A DNA stretch of 64,000 bases from Streptomyces nodosus (GTDB lineage: Bacteria > Actinomycetota > Actinomycetes > Streptomycetales > Streptomycetaceae). Where the stretch lies: positions 2,506,501 to 2,570,500 of the forward strand of contig NZ_CP023747.1 of NCBI RefSeq assembly GCF_008704995.1, in the 5' to 3' direction. The translations under genes were made by a program, and so were the position numbers. Shown one piece after another: positions 42,471 through 53,137 of the stretch (the stretch's first letter is position 1; every line of letters starts with the position of its first letter). The notes beneath the pieces were generated by a model. It searched no databases. It was given only the letters and a program-made list of their open reading frames with translations, and was not told where the DNA came from.

Positions 42471-42776
42471 ATGCGCTATCGGCTCACGTTCGTCGCCGGG
42501 CTGGTTCTGGGCTATGTGCTGGGCACACGGGCCGGGCGTGAACGGTACGAGCAGCTGAAGAAGTCGGCCCGTCAGGTCACGCAGAACCCCGCCGTCCGCA
42601 ACACCGCCGAGACCGCCGTCCAGCAGGGCCGCGAGATCGCCGGGAAGGCGCTCCACACGGTGAGCGACAAGGTCGGCGACCGGATGCCCGACTCGGTCGC
42701 CGCCCGGGTGCGCTCGCTGCGGGAGCGGAACACCGACGGCGACGGCCGGGACGACTGGGGCAGCAGCACCAGCTGA
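42471..42776 (+). CDS. YtxH-like small membrane-associated protein
   Basis: This 101-residue protein has one N-terminal membrane helix (RLTFVAGLVLGYVLGTRAGRERYEQLK) with the YtxH-type pattern: hydrophobic helix, then GxRxGRERYEQLKK. The remainder is a long amphipathic alpha-helical region (RQVTQNPAVRNTAETAVQQGREIAGKALHTVSDKV) and a charged C-terminus. YtxH proteins are general-stress membrane proteins of unclear role. ATG at 42471 is preferred because GGAAGG stands about 9 nt upstream; the GTG at 42462 is too near that site. It precedes the FGGY gene by about 80 nt on the same strand, but the latter has its own -10. Confidence 0.8.
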   Translation: MRYRLTFVAGLVLGYVLGTRAGRERYEQLKKSARQVTQNPAVRNTAETAVQQGREIAGKALHTVSDKVGDRMPDSVAARVRSLRERNTDGDGRDDWGSSTS

Positions 42777-42845
42777 CCGCCGCCGCGCCGGGAGAGCGCC
42801 CCGCGTTCCCACCCCGGCGCGGCGCGGACATCGCCCTCCGTACGG

Positions 42846-42851
42846 CAGAAT
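42846..42851 (+). promoter_or_regulatory. -10 box CAGAAT, leaderless FGGY transcript
   Basis: CAGAAT is followed by seven bases and the ATG at 42859. No ribosome site is seen in front of that ATG. Confidence 0.5.
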
Positions 42852-42858
42852 TTCCGCC

Positions 42859-44313
42859 ATGGGGATAGTCGCCGGGTTGGACAGTTCGCCCGATTTCACT
42901 CGTATCGTCGTCTGTGATTCGGATACGGGCGCCGTTCTCAAGCAGGGATACGCACCGCATCCGGTGGACCGTCCCGAGAAGGGCGGCCGGCCCTCCGATG
43001 TCGATCCGCAGGCCTGGCTGCTGTCCCTCGGGGAGGCGGCCGGCGGCGGTCTTCTGGAGGGCGTGCAGGCCATCGGCGTCTCCTCGCAGCAGAACGCGCT
43101 GGTCCCGCTCGACGCCCAGGGCGGCACCGTGCGGCCCGCGCTGGTCGGCGGCGACAAGCGGGCGCAGGTGGCGGCCGCCGACCTCGTCGACGCCCTCGGG
43201 GGCCGGCGGGCGTGGGCCGAGGCGGTCGGATCCGTCCCCCAGGCGGCGCAGCCGGTGACCAAGCTCCGCTGGCTCGCCAGGACCGAACCCGACAACGCGC
43301 GGCGCACCGTGTCGCTGTTGCAGGCCCATGACTGGATCGTGTGGCAGCTGCTCGGCCGGCCCATGAGAAGAGCCACCGACCGCGGCGGTGCCTCCGGGAC
43401 CGGGTACTGGTCGGCGGCGACCGGGGTCTACCGTCCGGACCTGGTGGAGCTGGCGCTCGGGCACCAGGCCGCCCTGCCGGAGGTGCTGGGCCCGTCCGAG
43501 CCGGCGGGTACCACCCCGGAGGGCCTGCTGATCTCCGCGGGCACCGGGGAGACCATGGCCGCCGCGCTGGGCCTGGGCATGGGGCTCGGCGACGCGGTGG
43601 TCTCACTGGGCGCCTCCGGGTCGGTGATGGCCGTACATCCCGAGGCGCTCGTCGACTCGACCGGGATGATCACCTCGCTGGCGGACGCCACGGGCATGCA
43701 TCTGCCCGTGGTGACCACGCTCAACGCGGTGCGGGCCCTGCGCGGCACCGCCGAACTGCTCGGCGTGCCGGACCTGGAGGCCCTGTCCGAGCTGGCGATG
43801 AAGTCGACCCCGGGGGCGCACGGGCTGGTGATGCTGCCCTATCTGGAGGGCGAGCGGACCCCGAACCTGCCGCACACCGCGGGCACTCTGGCCGGGCTGC
43901 GCCGCGAGTCGATGAAGCCGGAGCACCTGGCGCGCGCCGCGTTCGAGGGCATGCTGTGCGGTCTCGCCGACGCGCTGGACGTGCTGCGCGGGCGCGGGGT
44001 GGAGGTACGGCGGATCTTTCTGCTCGGCCCCGCCGCCGAGCTGCCCGTCGTGCAGGCCGCGGCGCCCGCGCTGTTCGGGGTGCAGGTCGTGGTGCCGCAG
44101 CCCGCGGACTACGCGGCGATCGGCGCGGCCCGGCAGGCGGCCTGGTCCCTCGGTGTGTCGCAGGGGACCCTCGACCCGCGTACCCCGCCCGCCTGGCAGG
44201 GCGCGGCGGCCCAGGCCCTGGAGCCGGGCGACGAACTGGCGGTGGGCCAGGCCGTACGCCAGCAGTACGTGTCGGTGCGCGAGCAGGCGCATCCGGGGGC
44301 GTTCCACGCATAG
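42859..44313 (+). CDS. FGGY carbohydrate kinase homologue with altered active site
   Basis: This 484-residue protein has the FGGY sugar kinase fold (xylulokinase group): GIVAGLDSSPDFTRIVV replaces the usual GIDxGTSGxK, HDWIVWQLLGRP and LPYLEGERTPNLPH are kept, as is the C-terminal ATPase half. In known xylulokinases an Asp in GGGDN is the catalytic base. Here the aligned segment reads SAGTGETM, with Glu231 and Thr232. The SLGTSG segment is SLGASG, and the DASGT-type motif is GGASGT. These changes suggest a weak or non-catalytic kinase, possibly a regulator. The gene has its own leaderless -10 box. Identity of the sugar is unknown. Confidence 0.85.
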   Translation: MGIVAGLDSSPDFTRIVVCDSDTGAVLKQGYAPHPVDRPEKGGRPSDVDPQAWLLSLGEAAGGGLLEGVQAIGVSSQQNALVPLDAQGGTVRPALVGGDKRAQVAAADLVDALGGRRAWAEAVGSVPQAAQPVTKLRWLARTEPDNARRTVSLLQAHDWIVWQLLGRPMRRATDRGGASGTGYWSAATGVYRPDLVELALGHQAALPEVLGPSEPAGTTPEGLLISAGTGETMAAALGLGMGLGDAVVSLGASGSVMAVHPEALVDSTGMITSLADATGMHLPVVTTLNAVRALRGTAELLGVPDLEALSELAMKSTPGAHGLVMLPYLEGERTPNLPHTAGTLAGLRRESMKPEHLARAAFEGMLCGLADALDVLRGRGVEVRRIFLLGPAAELPVVQAAAPALFGVQVVVPQPADYAAIGAARQAAWSLGVSQGTLDPRTPPAWQGAAAQALEPGDELAVGQAVRQQYVSVREQAHPGAFHA

Positions 44314-44545
44314 GGATCCGAGGGGGATCCGAGGGGCTCACGGGCCCGGCGGACGGGGTGGCACGAGGGGCGCGTACGGCCCGCGGGGCGTCGCGCGTGC
44401 CGAAGTGTGCCGCAGTGTGCGCCATGTCACCCCCGCCCCGCTTCCCCCGGCCGGACTGCCCGCCGAGGCTGAATCCGGCGCGTTCTTGGCCTGCTGTTGG
44501 GTTAATCGGTTGAGGTAACGCGGGTGGAGTGTTCGACGATAGGGG

Positions 44546-46330
44546 GTGGTGCACCAACCGACCACCACGCCGCCCGTCGACGACCCGAGAGATCTCGTGC
44601 TCATACGACTGCTGAGGGCCTATCTGCGCCCGTACAAGAAACCCATCGCCCTCCTGGTGCTGCTGCAGTTGCTGCAGACCTGCGCCACGCTCTACCTGCC
44701 CACCCTCAACGCGCACATCATCGACAACGGCGTCGTGAAGGGCGACACGGGCTACATCCTGGCCTTCGGCGGTCTCATGATCGGGGTCTCCCTCGGCCAG
44801 GTCGTCTGCAACATGGGCGCCGTCTACTTCGGCGCCCGCACGGCCTCGGCGCTCGGACGGGACGTCCGGGCCGCCGTGTTCGACCGGGTGCAGTCCTTCT
44901 CCTCCCGTGAGGTGAGCCACTTCGGGGCGCCGTCGCTGATCACCCGCACCACGAACGACGTGCAGCAGGTGCAGATGCTCGCCCTGATGTCGTTCACCCT
45001 GCTGGTGTCGGCGCCGATCATGTGTGTGGGCGGCATCGTCCTGGCGCTCGGTCTGGATGTACCGCTGTCCGGAGTCCTGGTGGCCGTGGTGCCCGTGCTC
45101 GGACTCTGTGTGACGCTGATCGTGCGTCGGCTGCGGCCGCTGTTCCGCAGCATGCAGGTCCGGCTGGACACGGTGAACCGGGTGCTGCGCGAGCAGATCT
45201 CCGGCAACCGGGTCATCCGCGCCTTCGTCCGCGACGGCTACGAGAAGGACCGCTTCCGGGGCGCCAACGGCGATCTCACCGAGGTGGCCCTCGGCACCGG
45301 ACGCACCATGGCGCTGATGTTCCCCATGGTGATGACCGTGGTGAACCTCTCCTCGATCGCGGTGGTCTGGTTCGGCGCGCACCGCATCGACAGCGGGGGC
45401 ATGCAGATCGGCGACCTGACCGCGTTCCTCGCCTATCTGATGCAGATCGTGATGTCCGTGATGATGGCCACCTTCATGTTCATGATGGTGCCGCGCGCGG
45501 AGGTGTGCGCCGAGCGCATCCAGGAGGTGCTCGGGACCGAGTCCAGCGTGGTGCCGCCCGCGGCGCCCGTGACCGAGCTGCGGCGCCACGGTCATCTGGA
45601 GATCCGCGGCGCCGGGTTCCGCTACCCGGGTGCCGAGGAGCCGGTGCTCAAGGCCGTCGACGTGGTGGCGCGGCCCGGTGAGACCACGGCGGTGATCGGC
45701 TCCACCGGCAGCGGCAAGTCGACCCTGCTCGGGCTGATCCCCCGCCTCTTCGACACCACCGAGGGCGAGGTGCTCGTGGACGGCGTGGGCGTCCAGGAGA
45801 TCGACCCCGGGCTGCTGGCCAGGACGGTCGGGATGGTCCCGCAGAAGCCGTATCTGTTCGCCGGCTCGGTCGCCACCAATCTGCGCTACGGCCGGCCGGA
45901 CGCCACCGACGAGGAGCTGTGGCACGCGCTGGAGGTGGCGCAGGCCAAGGACTTCGTGGAGCGCCTGGAGGGCGGCCTCGACGCGCCGATCTCCCAGGGC
46001 GGCACCAATGTCTCCGGCGGTCAGCGGCAGCGTCTGGCGATCGCCCGCACCCTGGTGCAGCGCCCGGAGATCTATCTCTTCGACGACTCCTTCTCCGCGC
46101 TGGACTACGCGACCGACGCGGCGCTGCGCACGGCGCTCTCCCGGGAGACCTCCGAGGCCACGGTGCTGATCGTCGCCCAGCGGGTGTCGACCATCCGGGA
46201 CGCCGACCGGATCGTGGTCCTGGACGAGGGCCGGGTGGTGGGCACCGGCCGCCACCACGAGCTGATGGCGGACAACGAGACCTATCGGGAGATCGTGCTC
46301 TCCCAGCTGACGGAAGCGGAGGCTGCCTGA
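44546..46330 (+). CDS. ABC exporter subunit 1 (degenerate ATP site)
   Basis: This 594-residue half-transporter has six membrane helices (residues 35-330) and an ATPase domain: Walker A GSTGSGKST, Q-loop MVPQKPY, signature NVSGGQRQ and Walker B IYLFDDSFSALD. The residue after Walker B, normally Glu, is Asp here. The partner at 46330 has the opposite pattern, so the two form an asymmetric heterodimer. The start is GTG at 44546 (44549 also possible) and the ribosome site is poor. The stop TGA overlaps the next ATG by one base, so the two are translationally coupled. Heterodimeric exporters of this kind carry drugs, lipids or peptides; the substrate is unknown. Confidence 0.92.
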   Translation: MVHQPTTTPPVDDPRDLVLIRLLRAYLRPYKKPIALLVLLQLLQTCATLYLPTLNAHIIDNGVVKGDTGYILAFGGLMIGVSLGQVVCNMGAVYFGARTASALGRDVRAAVFDRVQSFSSREVSHFGAPSLITRTTNDVQQVQMLALMSFTLLVSAPIMCVGGIVLALGLDVPLSGVLVAVVPVLGLCVTLIVRRLRPLFRSMQVRLDTVNRVLREQISGNRVIRAFVRDGYEKDRFRGANGDLTEVALGTGRTMALMFPMVMTVVNLSSIAVVWFGAHRIDSGGMQIGDLTAFLAYLMQIVMSVMMATFMFMMVPRAEVCAERIQEVLGTESSVVPPAAPVTELRRHGHLEIRGAGFRYPGAEEPVLKAVDVVARPGETTAVIGSTGSGKSTLLGLIPRLFDTTEGEVLVDGVGVQEIDPGLLARTVGMVPQKPYLFAGSVATNLRYGRPDATDEELWHALEVAQAKDFVERLEGGLDAPISQGGTNVSGGQRQRLAIARTLVQRPEIYLFDDSFSALDYATDAALRTALSRETSEATVLIVAQRVSTIRDADRIVVLDEGRVVGTGRHHELMADNETYREIVLSQLTEAEAA

Positions 46331-48258
46331 TGGCCGGTCCCATGGGACGCATGATGGCCGGAGGGCGCCCCGACCAGCGCTCGATGGACTTCAAGGGGTC
46401 GAGCAAGCGGCTCCTCTCCCAGTTCAGACCCGAGCGCCCGACGATGTACGCGATGATCGCCTGCGGTGTGCTGAGCGTGGGTCTCTCCGTGGTCGGCCCG
46501 AAGATCCTCGGCAGGGCCACCGACCTGGTCTTCGCGGGCATCGTCGGCCGTCAGATGCCGGCCGGGGCGAGCAAGGAACAGGTCCTGGAGTCGATGCGCC
46601 GGCGGGGCGAGGGCGGCGTCGCCGACATGCTCTCCGGCACGGACTTCACCCCGGGCAAGGGCATCGACTTCGGCGCCGTGGGGAACGTCCTGCTGCTGGC
46701 GCTCGGCACCTTCCTGGCGGCCGGCCTGCTGATGGCGGTGTCCACCCGGCTCTCCAACCGGGCCATCAACAAGACCGTCTACCGGCTGCGCGAGGACATC
46801 CAGGCGAAGCTGTCGCGGCTTCCGCTGTCGTACTTCGACAAGCGGCAGCGCGGTGAGGTGCTCAGCCGCGCCACCAACGACGTCGACAACATCCAGCAGA
46901 CGCTCCAGCAGTCGATGGGTCAGCTCGTCAACTCCCTGCTGACCATCGTGGGCGTGCTGGTGATGATGTTCTGGGTGTCCTGGCTGCTGGCGCTGGTCGC
47001 GCTGGTGACCGTGCCGCTGTCCTTCGTGGTGGCCACCCGGGTCGGCAAGCGCTCGCAGCCGCACTTCGTGCAGCAGTGGCGCTCCACCGGCCAGCTCAAC
47101 GCGCACATCGAGGAGATGTACACCGGGCACACGCTGGTGAAGGTGTTCGGGCGCCAGAAGGAGTCGGCCGCGCAGTTCGCCCGGCAGAACGACGCGTTGT
47201 ACGAGGCCGGGTTCAAGTCGCAGTTCAACAGCGGTGTGATGCAGCCGCTGATGATGTTCGTGTCGAACCTCAACTATGTGCTGGTGGCCGTGGTCGGTGG
47301 CCTCCGGGTCGCCTCCGGGTCGCTGTCCATCGGCGATGTGCAGGCCTTCATCCAGTACTCGCGGCAGTTCTCCATGCCGCTGACCCAGGTCGCCTCGATG
47401 GCGAACCTGGTGCAGTCGGGTGTCGCCTCGGCGGAGCGGATCTTCGAGCTGCTGGACGCGGACGAGCAGGAGGCCGACCCCGAGGAGCCGGTGCGTCCGG
47501 AGGAGCTGCGGGGACGGGTCGCGCTGGAGAACGTCTCGTTCCGGTACGACCCCGAGAAGCCGCTGATCGAGAACCTCTCGCTGAAGGTGGAGCCGGGCCA
47601 CACGGTGGCGATCGTCGGCCCGACCGGAGCGGGCAAGACGACCCTGGTGAACCTGCTGATGCGGTTCTACGAGGTCACCGGCGGGCGCATCACGCTCGAC
47701 GGGGTCGACATCGCCAAGATGTCCCGGGACGAACTGCGCGCCGGGATAGGGATGGTGCTCCAGGACACCTGGCTGTTCGGCGGCACCATCGCGGAGAACA
47801 TCGCCTACGGTGCCGCGCGCGAGGTGACCCGCGGGGAGATCGAGGAGGCGGCGCGGGCCGCGCACGCGGACCGGTTCGTCCGTACGCTGCCGGACGGCTA
47901 TGACACCGTGATCGACGACGAGGGCACGGGCGTCAGCGCGGGTGAGAAGCAGCTGATCACCATCGCCCGGGCGTTCCTGTCCGACCCCGTGATCCTGGTC
48001 CTCGACGAGGCGACGAGTTCGGTCGACACCCGGACCGAGGTCCTGATCCAGAAGGCGATGGCGAAGCTGGCGCACGGCAGGACGTCGTTCGTGATCGCCC
48101 ACCGGCTGTCGACCATCCGGGACGCGGACACGATTCTGGTGATGGAGAACGGCTCGATCGTCGAACAGGGCTCGCACAGCGAGCTGCTGGCCGCCGAGGG
48201 CGCTTACGCGCGGCTGTACCAGGCGCAGTTCGCCCAGGCCGTGGCCGAGGTGGACTGA
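46330..48258 (+). CDS. ABC exporter subunit 2 (canonical catalytic Glu)
   Basis: This 642-residue half-transporter follows subunit 1 with a one-base overlap (TGATG). It has an N-terminal cytoplasmic extension, membrane helices through about residue 380, a 60-residue extracellular or periplasmic insert (RQMPAGASKEQVLESMRRRGEGGVADMLSGTDFTP) between the first two helices, and the ATPase domain: GPTGAGKTT, QDTWLFGG, VSAGEKQ signature and LVLDEATSSVD. The catalytic Glu is present but the signature is VSAGE in place of LSGGQ. In the dimer its signature faces the Asp-containing Walker B of subunit 1, forming the inactive site. Upstream GGAGG serves as ribosome site. Confidence 0.94.
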   Translation: MAGPMGRMMAGGRPDQRSMDFKGSSKRLLSQFRPERPTMYAMIACGVLSVGLSVVGPKILGRATDLVFAGIVGRQMPAGASKEQVLESMRRRGEGGVADMLSGTDFTPGKGIDFGAVGNVLLLALGTFLAAGLLMAVSTRLSNRAINKTVYRLREDIQAKLSRLPLSYFDKRQRGEVLSRATNDVDNIQQTLQQSMGQLVNSLLTIVGVLVMMFWVSWLLALVALVTVPLSFVVATRVGKRSQPHFVQQWRSTGQLNAHIEEMYTGHTLVKVFGRQKESAAQFARQNDALYEAGFKSQFNSGVMQPLMMFVSNLNYVLVAVVGGLRVASGSLSIGDVQAFIQYSRQFSMPLTQVASMANLVQSGVASAERIFELLDADEQEADPEEPVRPEELRGRVALENVSFRYDPEKPLIENLSLKVEPGHTVAIVGPTGAGKTTLVNLLMRFYEVTGGRITLDGVDIAKMSRDELRAGIGMVLQDTWLFGGTIAENIAYGAAREVTRGEIEEAARAAHADRFVRTLPDGYDTVIDDEGTGVSAGEKQLITIARAFLSDPVILVLDEATSSVDTRTEVLIQKAMAKLAHGRTSFVIAHRLSTIRDADTILVMENGSIVEQGSHSELLAAEGAYARLYQAQFAQAVAEVD

Positions 48259-48287
48259 GGTCGCGGCGGGCCGGCCGCCGGTTGTCC

Positions 48288-48315
48288 GAGGGGACCGTCC
48301 TGCGGGGCGGTCCCC

Positions 48316-48317
<2 letters not shown>
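48288..48317. terminator. Bidirectional terminator ABC exporter / hrdA
   Basis: GAGGGGACCG (48288-48297) pairs exactly with CGGTCCCCTC (48308-48317). The right arm overlaps the hrdA stop codon. Confidence 0.85.
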
Positions 48318-49581
<1,264 letters not shown>

Positions 49582-49803
49582 CCCTCAGTCGTCGAGCGGA
49601 AGCGCGGGGGCGCCGGACCCGCCGTGGGCGGGTCGGCCGCGCTCCGAGGACTCAGGCACCGCACCCCAGTGTGGGGTACGACATATCGCCGCCACGAGGG
49701 GCGTGCGAGCACTTTTTGCGTTCACAGGGTGACCGGGCGGTTACTCGCCCGGCATCCCGGTGCCGGGGCCCTCAGCGGGAAGCCCGGCGCACCTCCCGCG
49801 GCC

Positions 49804-51708
49804 TCACAGGGCCGTCGCGCCCCGCTCCCGCAGGGCCTGGTCGTACTGCTGAAGCACCCACAGTTCGTTCTGCACGGCGGACAGCTGGGCCGGGTCAGCC
49901 TGATGGCCGAGCCGGGTCAGAGTGCTCTGGACGTCACGGACCCGGCGTTCCACCGCGCGGCGGCGGACCGTGACCAGCACGGTGCCCGCATAGGCCTCGT
50001 CCACCGTCCTGCGCAGGATGGCCTCGACCGCCAGCTCGGTGACCATGGCGCGGACCGTGTCGTCGGGGGCGGCCTCGCGGACCCGGACCAGATATTCCTG
50101 GGGGTCCTGGACGCCCCATTCGGCGCCGCCCGCCTCCAGGATCGTCCGGCGGACCGCCGCATAGGGCGCCGCGGTGAACTCGTCGACCCCATAGGCGTCG
50201 AACGCCGGGGAGACCAGCTCCGGCTGCTGGAGGGCGAGTTTGAGCAGTTCACGCTCGGTCGCATAGACCGGGTTGCGGAGGTTGAGCGCCGGTCCGGTCA
50301 CGGTCGGGCGGGGGGCCTCCTGGTACGGCTGCTCGGGGCGCCGGCCACCGGGGGCGGGACCCCTGCCGCCCCGGTCGCGCGCCCAACGGGCCAGCTGCGC
50401 CACCCGTTTGACCACGAACTGGGTGTCCAGGATGCCGAGCATGCCGGCGAGCTGGACCGCGACCTCGTGCTGGGCGCCGCTGTTCTTGATACGGGCCACC
50501 ACCGGGGCGGCCTCGTCCAGCGCGGCGGCGCGGCCCGCGGGGGTCTCCAGGTCGTAGCGGCTCACGATCTGGCGGAGTGCGAACTCGAAGAGCGGCGTAC
50601 GGGGTTCGGCGAGGTCGGCGACCGCTTCGTCGCCCTTGGCCAGCCGCAGCTCACAGGGGTCCATGCCGTCGGGGGCGATGGCGATATAGGTCTCGGCCGC
50701 GAACTTCTGGTCGTCCTCGAAGGCGCGCAGGGCCGCCTTCTGGCCGGCCGCGTCCCCGTCGAAGGTGAAGATCACCCGGGCGCTGCCGTTGTCCATCAGC
50801 AGGCGCCGGAGGATCTTGATGTGCTCGCCGCCGAAAGCCGTGCCGCAGGTCGCGATGGCCGTGGGGACACCGGCGAGATGGCAGGCCATGACATCGGTGT
50901 AGCCCTCGACCACCACCGCCCGGCTGGACTTGGCGATGTCCTTCTTCGCCAGGTCGATGCCGTAGAGGACCTGGGACTTGCGGTAGATCGCCGTCTCGGG
51001 GGTGTTCAGATACTTCGGTCCGTTGTCCGCCTCGTAGAGCTTTCGGGCGCCGAAGCCCACGACGTCCCCGCCGATGTCGCGGATGGGCCACATCAGCCGG
51101 CCGCGGAAGCGGTCGATGGGGCCGCGGCGGCCCTCCTGGGAGAGGCCGGACAGCAGCAGTTCCTTGTCGCTGAAGCCCTTGCCCCGCAGATGGCGGGTGA
51201 GGTGGTCCCAGCCCTGGGGGCTGTAGCCGACGTTGAAGTGGAGCGCGGCGGCCTGGTCGAAGCCACGCTCGGCGAGGAATTTCCGTCCCGTCTCGGCCTC
51301 GGGGCTGGAGTCGAGCTGCTCGGCGTACCACTGGGCGGCGAGTTGGTGGGCCTCGACCAGGCGGATGCGCTCGCCGCGCTGGTGGGTGGGGTTGTACCCG
51401 CCCTCCTCGTACCGCAGGGTGATGCCGGCCCGGGCGGCGAGGCGCTCTACCGCCTCGGAGAAGGAGAGGTGGTCGACCTTCATCACGAAGGTGAGGGTGT
51501 CGCCGCCCTCCTGGCAGCCGAAGCAGTGGAACAGGCCCTTGCTGGGACTGACCTGGAAGGACGGCGACTTCTCGTCGTGGAAGGGGCAGAGACCCTTGAG
51601 GTTTCCGCCGCCCGCGTTGCGCAGCTGGAGGTACTCGGCCACGACGGAGTCGATCGGGACCGCGTCCCGAACCGCCTTCACGTCCTCGTCGTTGATCCGT
51701 CCTGCCAC
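49804..51708 (-). CDS. dnaG: DNA primase
   Basis: This 634-residue enzyme makes RNA primers at the replication fork. The zinc ribbon is C41-H44-C62-C65 (LCPFHDEKSPSFQVSPSKGLFHCFGCQ), followed by the RNA polymerase core with the Toprim segments VVVEGYTDVMACHLAG and ARVIFTFDGDAAGQKAALRA. The C-terminal helicase-interaction domain (RNPVYATERELLKLALQQPELVSPAFDAYG) binds DnaB. The start is GTG at 51708: a -10 box TAGAAT ends 6 nt before it, so the mRNA is likely leaderless. hrdA lies downstream on the same strand with a 220-bp gap, a loosened form of the primase-sigma operon common in bacteria. Confidence 0.97.
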   Translation of the reverse strand: MAGRINDEDVKAVRDAVPIDSVVAEYLQLRNAGGGNLKGLCPFHDEKSPSFQVSPSKGLFHCFGCQEGGDTLTFVMKVDHLSFSEAVERLAARAGITLRYEEGGYNPTHQRGERIRLVEAHQLAAQWYAEQLDSSPEAETGRKFLAERGFDQAAALHFNVGYSPQGWDHLTRHLRGKGFSDKELLLSGLSQEGRRGPIDRFRGRLMWPIRDIGGDVVGFGARKLYEADNGPKYLNTPETAIYRKSQVLYGIDLAKKDIAKSSRAVVVEGYTDVMACHLAGVPTAIATCGTAFGGEHIKILRRLLMDNGSARVIFTFDGDAAGQKAALRAFEDDQKFAAETYIAIAPDGMDPCELRLAKGDEAVADLAEPRTPLFEFALRQIVSRYDLETPAGRAAALDEAAPVVARIKNSGAQHEVAVQLAGMLGILDTQFVVKRVAQLARWARDRGGRGPAPGGRRPEQPYQEAPRPTVTGPALNLRNPVYATERELLKLALQQPELVSPAFDAYGVDEFTAAPYAAVRRTILEAGGAEWGVQDPQEYLVRVREAAPDDTVRAMVTELAVEAILRRTVDEAYAGTVLVTVRRRAVERRVRDVQSTLTRLGHQADPAQLSAVQNELWVLQQYDQALRERGATAL

Positions 51709-51714
51709 GAGGCG

Positions 51715-51720
51715 ATTCTA
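51715..51720 (-). promoter_or_regulatory. -10 box TAGAAT, leaderless dnaG
   Basis: On the minus strand TAGAAT is followed by CGCCTC and GTG. No ribosome site precedes the start. Confidence 0.55.
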
Positions 51721-51871
51721 CGGGGCGGGTCGGACACCCCCGGCGGGACCGCCGGACCCCGGCCGGGGTCCGGGCCGCCGGGGGGAACCCTGGACGGCCC
51801 GGGTCCGGGGTCCAAGGCGCCTCCGGGGCGGCCCGGTGTGCGGCGCGGCGCGCCGGACGCCCGCCGCCGGC

Positions 51872-53137
51872 TCAGGGGGCCAGGCTCTCCAGCGGCACCC
51901 CCGGGTCCGCCAGGGCCTCCTGGTCGACGACCGTCCGCGCCCGGATCAGGCGCTGGATCGGATCTGTGACATCCCACACGTTCACATTCATCCCGGCCAG
52001 CACCCTGCCCTCCGTCAGCCAGAACGCGACGAAGGTCCGCTTCCCGGCGTCGCCCCGGATCACCACCTCGTCGTACGAGCCGGGCGGCGCCCATCCGGAG
52101 TACTCCATCCCCAGGTCGTACTGGTCGGAGAAGAAGTACGGCACCCGGTCGAAGGTGACCTCCCGGCCCAGCATCGCCCGGGCCGCCGCCGGGCCGCCGT
52201 TGAGCGCGTTCGCCCAGTGCTCCACGCGCAGCCGGGTGCCGAAGAGGGGGTGCCGGAAGGAGGCGATGTCACCGGCCGCGTGGATGTCGGGGTCGGAGGT
52301 GCACAGCCGCTCGTCGACCACCACGCCCCCGCCGTGCGCCCGGTCGGCGATCTCCAGGCCGGCCGCCTCGGCGAGCGCGGTGCGCGGTGCCGCGCCGATG
52401 GCGGCGAGCACATCGTGCGCGGGGTGCTCCTCGCCGTCGTCGGTGCGGGCGGCCAGCACCAGGCCGTCCTGGCCGACGATCTCGGTGAGCCGGGCGCCGA
52501 AGTGGAAGCGGACACCGTGCTCGCGGTGCAGCTCGGCGAAGAGATTGCCCAGCTCCGGACCGAGGACCCCGTACAGCGGGGTCGGCTCGGGCTCGACCAC
52601 GGTGACCTCCGCGCCGTACTCGCGGGCCGCCGCCGCGACCTCCAGGCCGATCCAGCCGGCGCCCGCGATCACCAGATGGCCGTTGTCCCGGCCGAGCGAG
52701 GCGAGGACGCCCTTGAGGCGCTCGGCGTGGGCGAGGCGGCGCAGATGGTGGACGCCGGCGAGGTCCGTGCCCGGGATGTCCAGGCGGCGGGGCTCGGCGC
52801 CGGTCGCCAGCAGCAGCTTGTCGTAGTGGATGAGGGTGCCGTCGTCGCCGAGCCGGACCGTGCGGGCGTGGCGGTCGAGGGCGTCGACGGTCTGGCCGAG
52901 GTGCAGTTCGATGTCGTTGCGCGCGTACCAGGCGGGCTCATGGACGAAGACGCTGTCGCGCTCCTCCTTGCCGAGCAGAAAGCCCTTGGACAGGGGAGGT
53001 CGCTCATAGGGGTGGTCGCGCTCGTCGCAGATCAGTATCACGCGGCCGGTGAAACCCTCCGCGCGGAGCGTCTCGGCCGCCTTGGCGCCCGCGAGACCTC
53101 CCCCGACGATGACGAATGTCTGATCCGCGTCGACCAC
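51872..53137 (-). CDS. FAD-dependent ferredoxin reductase-like protein
   Basis: This 421-residue flavoprotein transfers electrons from NAD(P)H to a ferredoxin or rubredoxin. FAD-binding GxGxxG is FVIVGGGLAGAKAAETLRAEGF; the NAD domain is LVIAGAGWIGLEVAAAAREYGAEVTVVEPE; the second FAD motif is SDPDIHAAGDIASFRHPLFG. The C-terminal domain (FDRVPYFFSDQYDLGMEYSGWAPPGSYDEVVIRG) is typical of the rhodocoxin/putidaredoxin reductase family. No ferredoxin or P450 gene is near. GTG at 53137 has GAGGAGG upstream. It lies just downstream of dgt on the same strand, with a 170-bp gap. Confidence 0.93.
   Translation of the reverse strand: MVDADQTFVIVGGGLAGAKAAETLRAEGFTGRVILICDERDHPYERPPLSKGFLLGKEERDSVFVHEPAWYARNDIELHLGQTVDALDRHARTVRLGDDGTLIHYDKLLLATGAEPRRLDIPGTDLAGVHHLRRLAHAERLKGVLASLGRDNGHLVIAGAGWIGLEVAAAAREYGAEVTVVEPEPTPLYGVLGPELGNLFAELHREHGVRFHFGARLTEIVGQDGLVLAARTDDGEEHPAHDVLAAIGAAPRTALAEAAGLEIADRAHGGGVVVDERLCTSDPDIHAAGDIASFRHPLFGTRLRVEHWANALNGGPAAARAMLGREVTFDRVPYFFSDQYDLGMEYSGWAPPGSYDEVVIRGDAGKRTFVAFWLTEGRVLAGMNVNVWDVTDPIQRLIRARTVVDQEALADPGVPLESLAP

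Noticed and set aside
46282..48177. Minus-strand open frame of 631 codons opposite ABC subunit 2
   Set aside because: It mirrors the transporter's codon pattern, shows no domain and has an Arg/His/Gln-rich composition typical of antisense frames.
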